6,362 nt of DNA from contig WLEX01000074.1 in NCBI GenBank assembly GCA_009704065.1, positions 1 to 6,362 of the forward strand. Direction: 5' to 3'. Shown here piece after piece: positions 1 to 4,868 of the stretch. The notes beneath the pieces are model-generated. The model had not been told where the DNA came from, searched no databases, and saw only the letters and a list, made by a program, of their open reading frames with translations. The stretch comes from Actinomycetota bacterium (GTDB lineage: Bacteria > Actinomycetota > Acidimicrobiia > Acidimicrobiales > Ilumatobacteraceae). Made by a program: the position numbers and the translations under genes. How positions within the stretch are numbered: position 1 is the stretch's first letter; every line of letters starts with the position of its first letter.

Positions 1-699
1 GGTATTGCCTCTGTCGATCTTGCCCAGCCTCAAGTACTGAACGACACTGTGCCCACCGTGTCATTTGCCAAAGGGCCCGCCACCGTCAATACCGATCGGG
101 TTGCCAGTATTCGCGCAGCTCGCATTGAGTTGAATTCGATTTCATCGATGCTCGGTGAGGAAGATCCGCGACGCGACGTATGGCCACACCTTCTTGGAAT
201 CGGCACTTCTACTGCCGTTGCAGACCCGAATGCCTATGTGGTGTCTTTGCGCAAGAAATTGCGAGCCACCCGTCGCGCGGTCACCGTCACCACACCTAGT
301 TCGCTCACTTTGTCGAGTCGAAATGGCGCCATTCGGCTACAGATCCGTAATGATTCACCCGAGGACCTCACAGTTCGCTTGCGTCTCACCAGCGCAAAAC
401 TCAAATTGGTCGATCCGAGCCGCATCATCACTCTCTATTCCGGAAGCACCACTGAGGTGAGTGTCAATGCCACTACTCGAACCAGCGGTGAATTCCCCAT
501 CACTGTGTGGGTAGCAACTCCGCAGGGCAACGCCGAAGTGGTTCCTCTCATCACCATCACAGCCAAAGTCACCGCAATTGCTGGCTTTGGCCAGTTGGTC
601 AGCATCTCGCTTCTGCTCATTTTGTTGGCATGGTGGTGGTCGCATCGTCGGTCAGCACGCCACGAGCGTGAAAATCCGACTACGGTTTCCGAGCAATGA
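1..699 (+). CDS. DUF6049-like membrane-anchored protein, C-terminal part (5' end outside window)
   Basis: The reading frame is open from base 1, so the gene starts upstream of the window and 232 residues of its C-terminus are visible. The GTG at 49 is internal and has no Shine-Dalgarno sequence. The visible part has a helical stretch, then a beta-rich region around 290-580 of the kind SLTLSSRNGAIRLQIRNDSP...LTVRLRL...TTEVSVNATTRTSGEFPITVWVATPQG, which reads as an immunoglobulin-like or NEW3-like sandwich. A single hydrophobic helix at about 583-642 (GQLVSISLLLILLAWWW) follows, then a basic tail (SHRRSARHERE), so the bulk of the protein should face outward with a short cytoplasmic end. This arrangement matches the large actinobacterial DUF6049 proteins encoded just upstream of murJ/mviN near oriC (Rv3909 in M. 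tuberculosis). The function is unknown, and a cell-envelope role is inferred from context. Family assignment is moderately sure. The stop overlaps the next start (ATGA), indicating coupled translation with the DegV gene. Confidence 0.72.
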   Translation, partial: GIASVDLAQPQVLNDTVPTVSFAKGPATVNTDRVASIRAARIELNSISSMLGEEDPRRDVWPHLLGIGTSTAVADPNAYVVSLRKKLRATRRAVTVTTPSSLTLSSRNGAIRLQIRNDSPEDLTVRLRLTSAKLKLVDPSRIITLYSGSTTEVSVNATTRTSGEFPITVWVATPQGNAEVVPLITITAKVTAIAGFGQLVSISLLLILLAWWWSHRRSARHERENPTTVSEQ

Positions 700-1535
700 C
701 TGTACGAATTGTTACCGACTCCTCTTGTGATCTTCCTCAACACATGGCCGATGCCCTAGGCATTCGCATTGTTCCGCTCAGTGTTCGCTTCGGCGACACC
801 GAGTACATCGATCGCACCACCATCACCGCCACCGAATTTTGGTCGAAATGCGCTGCGTCGCCTGTCTTACCTGAAACTGCTGCGCCATCGCCTGGCCAGT
901 ACGAAGCTGAATACCGTGCATTGGCAGCAGCTGGCGCAACGGGCATCGTGGTCATCTGCCTGTCGTCTGACTTGTCGGCCACCATGCAAAGCGCCGAACT
1001 TGGCGCCCGCGCCGTTGCTCCCGAGATCGATGTGCGCATTATCGATAGTCGTAATGCCTCGATGGGTCTTGGGCTTACTGTGCTCGAATGTGCTGAAGCA
1101 GCACAACGTGGAACAGGTACCGATGAGATCGTCGCCCTCGCCAATTCCATGATTCCGCGTATGCGCGTGTTCGCCGCACTCGACACCCTCGACAACTTGA
1201 AAAAGGGTGGCCGCATTGGTGGAGCAAAGGCCATGTTGGCCACCGCACTGTCCATTAAGCCTCTCATTTCTATTACGAATGGTCTCGTTGAAGAAGCCGG
1301 CAAACAACGCACTCGCTCCAAAGCTCTCGCTTACCTTGTCGACATTTTGAAAAATCAACCAGGCACGGTCGAACGTCTCAGTGTTCTCAATGCGCAGTGC
1401 GCCGATATCGATGCATTCGTTGCCATGGTCAAGACCGTGTACTCGGGTGAAATCATCGTCGGTGATATCGGTGCTGTCATCGGCACACACGCAGGTCAAG
1501 GAACCATCGGAATCGCTCTTCGCCTTTCTGCATAA
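696..1535 (+). CDS. DegV family fatty-acid-binding protein (FakB-like)
   Basis: This 279-residue protein has the usual DegV length. Family motifs appear in order: TDSSCDLP (7-14), T-A-A-P-S-P-G (61-67, the usual TSQPSPG position), SSDLSATMQSA (90-100), DSRNASMGLG (117-126), TLDNLKKGGRIG (164-175), KPLIS...RTRSKAL (188-211) and IGAVIGTHAGQGTIGI (258-273). DegV/FakB proteins are cytosolic and hold one fatty acid between two lobes. In Firmicutes they present it to the kinase FakA for acyl-phosphate formation. The conserved Thr/Ser around 61 and 90-94 and His265 lie where FakB proteins contact the carboxylate or phosphate. No FakA-like DAK gene is visible here, so the partner is unknown. There is no signal peptide or membrane helix. 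The ATG overlaps the preceding stop by 4 bp and lacks a clear Shine-Dalgarno sequence, so it is probably translated by coupling. The family is certain; the ligand is inferred. Confidence 0.93.
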   Translation: MTVRIVTDSSCDLPQHMADALGIRIVPLSVRFGDTEYIDRTTITATEFWSKCAASPVLPETAAPSPGQYEAEYRALAAAGATGIVVICLSSDLSATMQSAELGARAVAPEIDVRIIDSRNASMGLGLTVLECAEAAQRGTGTDEIVALANSMIPRMRVFAALDTLDNLKKGGRIGGAKAMLATALSIKPLISITNGLVEEAGKQRTRSKALAYLVDILKNQPGTVERLSVLNAQCADIDAFVAMVKTVYSGEIIVGDIGAVIGTHAGQGTIGIALRLSA

Positions 1536-1547
1536 GGGGTATACCCC
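1536..1547. repeat. 12-bp perfect palindrome directly after degV stop
   Basis: GGGGTATACCCC is its own reverse complement and begins on the base after the degV stop codon. Its right arm (CCCC, 1544-1547) can alternatively pair with the G run at 1553-1557, giving ACCCC-GCGTAG-GGGGT (1543-1558). No T-tract follows, so a classical intrinsic terminator is not supported. A dimeric repressor site is the more natural reading. The site lies upstream of the possible kinase promoter. Confidence 0.5.
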
Positions 1548-1557
1548 GCGTAGGGGG

Positions 1558-1566
1558 TTGTCCACA
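1558..1566 (+). promoter_or_regulatory. DnaA-box 9-mer TTGTCCACA
   Basis: This is an exact match to the 9-mer DnaA box typical of Streptomyces and Mycobacterium origins (TTGTCCACA). It lies in the only intergenic gap between degV and the kinase gene, 2 bp upstream of the -10-like hexamer at 1569-1574, so bound DnaA would cover the promoter. It is a single box, not a cluster, so this is not an origin. I found no second perfect copy in the window. Functional status is inferred. Confidence 0.42.
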
Positions 1567-1568
1567 AC

Positions 1569-1574
1569 TAGCGT
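1569..1574 (+). promoter_or_regulatory. Possible -10 element of the kinase gene (TAGCGT)
   Basis: TAGCGT fits the actinobacterial TANNNT -10 pattern and ends 12 bp before the ATG at 1587, which would give a 5' leader of only a few bases. No -35 box is recognisable. Similar TAG-type hexamers precede the genes at 3314 and 4542, which supports the call. Confidence 0.35.
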
Positions 1575-1586
1575 TGGCTCCCAGTA

Positions 1587-3275
1587 ATGGCTGCGTCGCG
1601 TGAATCCAATGACCTCATAGGTGGCAGGTACCGCTTAGAGAGCACGATTGCATCTGGCGGTATGGCCGATGTGTGGCGCGCAACAGACCTAAAACTTGGT
1701 CGCACTGTCGCAGTAAAAATGTTGCGCGAATCTGTGATGAACGATCTTGTCGTTGTTGAACGTTTTCGTCGCGAAGCACAAGCACTCGCAGGTCTCACTC
1801 ACGCAAACATTGTTCCGGTGTACGACTGCGTCGAAGAACACGGACAAGTTGCAATTGTCATGCGTCTTATTGAAGGCAAGTCTTTGCGAGAACTTCTCGA
1901 TGAAGCCGGCGAAGATGGCAAGCCAGGACAACTCACGGTGCATCTCACTGTGCATATTGGTCGCGCCATTGCAGCTGCACTCGCCAAAGCACACGAGAAA
2001 AATGTTTTGCACCGCGACATCAAGCCAGGCAACATTCTCATCATGTCGAAGGGCGAAGTGTTGCTCACCGACTTTGGTATTGCTAAGCCGCTGAAAGCTA
2101 GCGACGACGACCAAACCGATCTCACACGTCGCGATGTCATGATGGGTACGGCGAAATATTTGTCGCCCGAACAAGTTCAAGGGCGCACACTCGACGCACG
2201 TGCCGATATCTATTCTCTTGGCCTCGTGTTATATGAATGCCTTGCCGGAAACGCACCATTTAAAGGGGAAAATGACCAAGCGACAGCTATTGCTCGCCTT
2301 GAACGTGACCCGACTCCGCTTGGTGGTTTACGTACCGATGTACCAAGCACGGTGATTGCAGTCATTCATAAAATGTTGCGACGCAAACCAGAAAATCGTT
2401 TTAACAATTGCACCGAAGTTGCTGATGCACTTGAGACAGCAATCAAACATGTGCACGATGCTGTAACGCCAGTGGGGGGCATGACGCCGTCGATGAGTGC
2501 TCCAACTACGCAACGCCCACGACCCACTTTGAATGATCCGCTCATGCCACAACGTGAACCGCGCAGCACGACAGCAGATCAACAAGACAACACGCCACCA
2601 AAACTTCGTGTAGTGAAAGACCCAACTCCTAAAGGTTCTGCTCGTGCAACTTCTGCACTGCCACCAAGCCATAGAACTTCAACAAAACGCAATTACATTC
2701 CTATTGCGTTGTTGCTTGTTGCTGCACTTGTGATGTCTGTCATGTTGTGGCGTGGCTTACGCAACACAGCAACACCGACTGGCAGCACCGCAGTTGTAGA
2801 CAATGTTGTTGTAGGGCCCGTCTCTGTTGTTGGCATACAGAGCTACGACCCCAATGGTGACGACGGCCAAGAAAACGAAGCCATGATTCCTGCGTTGACC
2901 GACAACAATCCCGACACCTCGTGGACCACCGTGTGTTACGGAAACCAATATTTCGGTTCAAAGGCTGGTGTTGGTGTTGTTGTGAACCTTTCCGGTATCG
3001 GCATCGGCACACTGAAGGCCGCCTTTGATACGGCTCCGTGGAACGCCGAGGTTTTTGTGTCGACCGCAGAAACAATCCCCGCTTCACTCGATGAGTGGGG
3101 CTTGCGCGTAGCAGATGCCAATAGCCAGACCGCTGGTACTGGCACTTTCCAGGTCACGTCGGCTGCGCGCCATGTGCTTTTGTTGCTGCGCGAAGCGGGC
3201 AAGAGCCCGACATGTAGCAATAACAACCCGTTTAAGGGCAGCGTGTCCGACCTGTCGTTTACTTCCACCAAATAG
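1587..3275 (+). CDS. Transmembrane Ser/Thr protein kinase (PknB type) with discoidin-like external domain
   Basis: This 562-residue protein has three parts. The cytoplasmic kinase domain (about 14-290) is complete: glycine loop ASGGMADV (22-29), VAVK with Lys44, helix-C Glu63 in RREAQAL, HRDIKPGN (142-149, catalytic Asp144), DFG (162-164), an activation loop with Thr177/Thr180/Thr188 and GTAKYLSPEQ (187-196), and DIYSLGLVLYE (207-217). A linker (291-368) rich in Thr, Pro and Arg with several TP sites follows, then one membrane helix (about 370-389, IPIALLLVAALVMSVMLW). The external domain (about 405-562) resembles discoidin/carbohydrate-binding modules: SYDPNGDDGQENE, then TDNNPDTSWTT, then a beta-rich tail with Cys450 and Cys543. 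The same kinase-like plus external module forms the C-terminal half of mycobacterial MviN (Rv3910), where the kinase is a pseudokinase; here the catalytic residues are intact. The ATG has no Shine-Dalgarno sequence. An envelope or cell-wall signalling role is inferred from the family and location. Confidence 0.93.
   Translation: MAASRESNDLIGGRYRLESTIASGGMADVWRATDLKLGRTVAVKMLRESVMNDLVVVERFRREAQALAGLTHANIVPVYDCVEEHGQVAIVMRLIEGKSLRELLDEAGEDGKPGQLTVHLTVHIGRAIAAALAKAHEKNVLHRDIKPGNILIMSKGEVLLTDFGIAKPLKASDDDQTDLTRRDVMMGTAKYLSPEQVQGRTLDARADIYSLGLVLYECLAGNAPFKGENDQATAIARLERDPTPLGGLRTDVPSTVIAVIHKMLRRKPENRFNNCTEVADALETAIKHVHDAVTPVGGMTPSMSAPTTQRPRPTLNDPLMPQREPRSTTADQQDNTPPKLRVVKDPTPKGSARATSALPPSHRTSTKRNYIPIALLLVAALVMSVMLWRGLRNTATPTGSTAVVDNVVVGPVSVVGIQSYDPNGDDGQENEAMIPALTDNNPDTSWTTVCYGNQYFGSKAGVGVVVNLSGIGIGTLKAAFDTAPWNAEVFVSTAETIPASLDEWGLRVADANSQTAGTGTFQVTSAARHVLLLLREAGKSPTCSNNNPFKGSVSDLSFTSTK
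1932..1955 (+). repeat. 12-bp tandem duplication inside the kinase gene
   Basis: Two adjacent 12-mers, CTCACGGTGCAT and CTCACTGTGCAT, are identical at 11 of 12 positions and encode LTVH twice (kinase residues 116-123). They lie just before the helix leading to the HRD loop and keep the frame. This looks like a small slippage duplication that lengthens the helix D-E linker. Confidence 0.55.
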
Positions 3276-3286
3276 CGGCGGAATTT

Positions 3287-3302
3287 GGCAACTAGCCTTG
3301 CC
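3287..3302. promoter_or_regulatory. Short inverted repeat containing a possible -10 (TAGCCT) upstream of the sigma gene
   Basis: GGCAA-CTAGCC-TTGCC forms 5-bp perfect arms around a 6-bp centre in the 38-bp gap between the kinase and sigma genes. TAGCCT (3293-3298) within it fits TANNNT and ends 15 bp before the ATG at 3314, giving a leader of about 9 bases. It may be an operator-covered promoter or a weak hairpin. No T-run makes it a terminator, and I see no clear ECF-type GGAAC/CGT promoter for autoregulation. Confidence 0.3.
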
Positions 3303-3313
3303 TCATCGCAACC

Positions 3314-3892
3314 ATGGATGACGACCTCCTAATTCGCAAAGCCAAAAAGGGTGATGCGGCGGCAATTGATGCGTTGTTGCGAACCCACTACGACACTGTG
3401 CGCGCCGTGTGTCACCGCATCGTGGTCAATAAATCTGATGCGGAAGATGCCACCCAGGTAGCACTCATCTCCATTGTGCGCGCACTGCCTCAATTCGATG
3501 GGCGCTCAAAATTTTCCACTTGGATATACCGCATCGCCACAAATGCCGCTCTCGACGAAGTGCGGCGCATACGCCGTCGACCCATGCCCACCGACAAAGA
3601 AGCCGTGTACGACACTGCAACTCCCGATGCCACCGCCGCAGTCGATGCCCAAATCGATGTCTCGGGTGCTCTTGCTCAATTACCCGAGGAATACCGCACC
3701 ACCCTTGTATTACGCCATGTTGCCGACCTTGATTACGAGGAAATCGCTGTGATTCAAGGGGTTCCCGTCGGCACTGTGCGATCACGGTTAGCCAGAGGCC
3801 GTGCCCAATTAGCCGAGATTCTCGGGAACCAAGACCCCGACTCCCTTCGTCATACAAGGGTCATACCACTACCCGAAAGGGGAACGCCTTGA
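3314..3892 (+). CDS. RNA polymerase ECF sigma factor (SigM-like by position)
   Basis: This 192-residue protein has the two-domain ECF layout. Region 2 spans about 5-90, with DAEDATQVALISIVRAL (42-58) binding core polymerase and FDGRSKFSTWIYRIATNAALD (61-81) forming the -10 recognition part. The basic RRIRRRP (84-90) ends the region. An acidic linker (about 91-115) leads to region 4 (119-170): LAQLPEEYRTTLVLRHV, then the helix-turn-helix YEEIAVIQGVPVGTVRSRLARGR, which reads the -35 element. A short tail (171-192) ends in Arg/Pro-rich sequence. The protein acts in the cytoplasm and redirects RNA polymerase, usually after release from a membrane anti-sigma factor. The next gene, overlapping by 4 bp, encodes a plausible anti-sigma. 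The position after an MviN-type kinase gene and before trxB is that of sigM (Rv3911) in mycobacteria, but orthology is not proven, so no symbol is given. The ATG lacks a Shine-Dalgarno sequence. Confidence 0.93.
   Translation: MDDDLLIRKAKKGDAAAIDALLRTHYDTVRAVCHRIVVNKSDAEDATQVALISIVRALPQFDGRSKFSTWIYRIATNAALDEVRRIRRRPMPTDKEAVYDTATPDATAAVDAQIDVSGALAQLPEEYRTTLVLRHVADLDYEEIAVIQGVPVGTVRSRLARGRAQLAEILGNQDPDSLRHTRVIPLPERGTP
3876..3882 (+). promoter_or_regulatory. Shine-Dalgarno sequence that decides the TTG start of the anti-sigma gene
   Basis: AAAGGGG lies 6 bases before the TTG at 3889. It is the clearest ribosome binding site in the window. It favours the TTG over the later in-frame ATG at 3931, which would remove 14 residues and has no such site. 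Confidence 0.65.
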
Positions 3893-4494
3893 GCGACGAC
3901 AACGAATTAGACCCGCGCATCGTGTCTGCCATGCGCGCAGTCCCGCCTGCTTCCGACTCATTACGAGAACAACATATTGCTGCTGCACTTGCCGAGATTT
4001 CTCCGGTATCTGCCCGCCGCCCTTTCAATACATGGCTCAGTGCAGCAGCCGCAGTAGTGGTTCTGCTCGTGGGGGGTAACGCGCTGTATGGCTCCTTGTC
4101 CTCATCGGAAAGAACACCCGGTGAATTGGCGGTCCGCAATGGTGTGGCCACCACCACTATTCCTGTCAAGGCATCAGCGGCGTGTCGTCCCTCTGGCGAC
4201 TCAGGTCGAGTGGGCAATTACGAGCTCAATAATCAAAAGCGCGAAGTGTGGGCCAGTAACGGCACTCTCTTTGTGTATGCCTCTGACACTTGTGAAGAAT
4301 TGGCGACTCTCGATATTGCCGATGCACCCCCAAGCGACGTCGTCTGCACCCCTTCCCTTGTTGATGCAACCGATTCCATCATTGGTGGCTACACCATGGG
4401 TGGCGCCTATCGCGTCCTTGTCAACACTTCGACACACATTGTCGAATACAGCGGAAAGAGCTGTTCTCTCTTAACCAAATACCCACAGCCGTAG
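3889..4494 (+). CDS. Probable membrane anti-sigma factor (RsmA-like by position)
   Basis: This 201-residue protein starts at TTG, overlaps the sigma gene stop (TTGA) and is preceded by a good Shine-Dalgarno sequence. Its short cytoplasmic part (1-44) contains DPRIVSAMRAVPPASDSLREQHIAAALAEI, a pair of amphipathic helices suited to gripping a sigma factor. One membrane helix follows (about 49-68, SAAAAVVVLLVGG), then a 130-residue outer domain. The cytoplasmic part has no cysteine and no HxxxCxxC zinc motif. All four cysteines (99, 135, 153, 192) are on the predicted outer side and could form two disulfides. The outer domain contains short beta-like stretches (NGTLFVYAS, GGAYRVLVNTSTHIVEY) and matches no domain I recognise. 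The anti-sigma role follows from coupling to the sigma gene, topology, and the equivalent position of rsmA (Rv3912). The sequence alone does not prove it. It could instead be a sensor or lipoprotein-like partner. Confidence 0.68.
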   Translation: MSDDNELDPRIVSAMRAVPPASDSLREQHIAAALAEISPVSARRPFNTWLSAAAAVVVLLVGGNALYGSLSSSERTPGELAVRNGVATTTIPVKASAACRPSGDSGRVGNYELNNQKREVWASNGTLFVYASDTCEELATLDIADAPPSDVVCTPSLVDATDSIIGGYTMGGAYRVLVNTSTHIVEYSGKSCSLLTKYPQP

Positions 4495-4510
4495 GTACAT
4501 AAGCCTCCAT

Positions 4511-4520
4511 GCGCTTGCGC
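4511..4520. repeat. Small GC hairpin between anti-sigma and holin-like genes
   Basis: GCGC-TT-GCGC gives a 4-bp stem with a 2-base loop in the 47-bp gap after the anti-sigma stop. It is too small and lacks a T-tract to be a convincing terminator. It may mark the boundary before the next promoter or be chance. Confidence 0.2.
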
Positions 4521-4529
4521 GGTCACCGT

Positions 4530-4535
4530 TAGGCT
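4530..4535 (+). promoter_or_regulatory. Possible -10 element (TAGGCT) for a leaderless holin-like/trxB/mogA transcript
   Basis: TAGGCT fits TANNNT. Counting 7 bases on from its final T lands exactly on the A of the ATG at 4542, so the transcript would have no 5' leader, which agrees with the missing Shine-Dalgarno sequence. No -35 box is evident. This would be the start of a unit holding the holin-like gene, trxB and mogA. Confidence 0.42.
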
Positions 4536-4541
4536 GAACCC

Positions 4542-4868
4542 ATGGTGTCTAACCCCCTCACCGATCCCGAATGGGCAGAGCGCTCCGTCGATTTCATCGA
4601 CCGCGTTGTCAGCACTATTCGCCGGTACACCACGCAACCACTTGTCACCACCGCTCGCGGTCTGGTGTTCGGGTTGCTTGGTTCCTTTGGTGTGGTGGCC
4701 ATGGTGGTGTTGCTCGTTGTGGGCCTCATCCGTGGTCTGCAGGCAGCACTCGATGCTGTTGTCAACCACGATGCCGCCGTGTGGATTTCCTATTTCATTC
4801 TCAGCGCACTGTTTGGTCTCCTCGGAGTTGTCCTCATGCGTCGCCGTTATACAGAAGAAGATAAATAA
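4542..4868 (+). CDS. Small two-helix membrane protein (actinobacterial holin-X/phage-holin-like)
   Basis: This 108-residue protein has a polar N-terminus (1-35) carrying Arg residues, a first hydrophobic helix (about 38-65, LVFGLLGSFGVVAMVVLLVVGLI), a short loop (QAALDAVVNHDAA), a second helix (about 78-99, WISYFILSALFGLLGVVL) and a basic then acidic tail, MRRRYTEEDK. Positive charges on both ends put both termini in the cytoplasm, as a hairpin. Small proteins of this build are often labelled phage holin family or Actinobacterial Holin-X in chromosomal, non-phage settings. No phage genes surround it, so lysis is unlikely. Its stop shares one base with the trxB start (TAATG), so the two are co-translated. 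Function is unknown; a membrane role tied to the TrxB unit is inference only. Confidence 0.75.
   Translation: MVSNPLTDPEWAERSVDFIDRVVSTIRRYTTQPLVTTARGLVFGLLGSFGVVAMVVLLVVGLIRGLQAALDAVVNHDAAVWISYFILSALFGLLGVVLMRRRYTEEDK

Noticed and set aside
49..51. GTG as the start of the first gene
   Set aside because: The frame is open back to base 1 and there is no ribosome site before the GTG. The visible protein is the tail of a longer one.
1536..1557. Intrinsic terminator after degV
   Set aside because: The palindrome has no loop and no following T-tract. The region is better read as control sequence for the kinase gene.
867..1565. Long open frame on the - strand opposite degV (232 codons), and a second at 737-1321
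   Set aside because: Both lie fully opposite a DegV gene with unmistakable family motifs. Their translations are low-complexity mixtures rich in Ser, Arg and Cys without any recognisable domain, so they are shadows.
3115..3321. Short + strand open frame spanning the kinase end and sigma start
   Set aside because: It overlaps the kinase external domain in another frame, its translation is Arg/Cys/Ala-rich without structure, and it would block the 38-bp control gap.
4780..4788. TGTGGATTT as a DnaA box on the - strand (also TGTGGATTC at 5169-5177)
   Set aside because: Each matches the TTATCCACA consensus at only 7 of 9 positions or fewer and lies inside coding sequence (MWI/VWI codons), so chance is the better explanation.
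4542..4868. Prophage remnant because of the holin-like protein
   Set aside because: All neighbours are chromosomal core genes, there is no endolysin, integrase or attachment site, and small holin-like proteins are common in non-phage actinobacterial loci.
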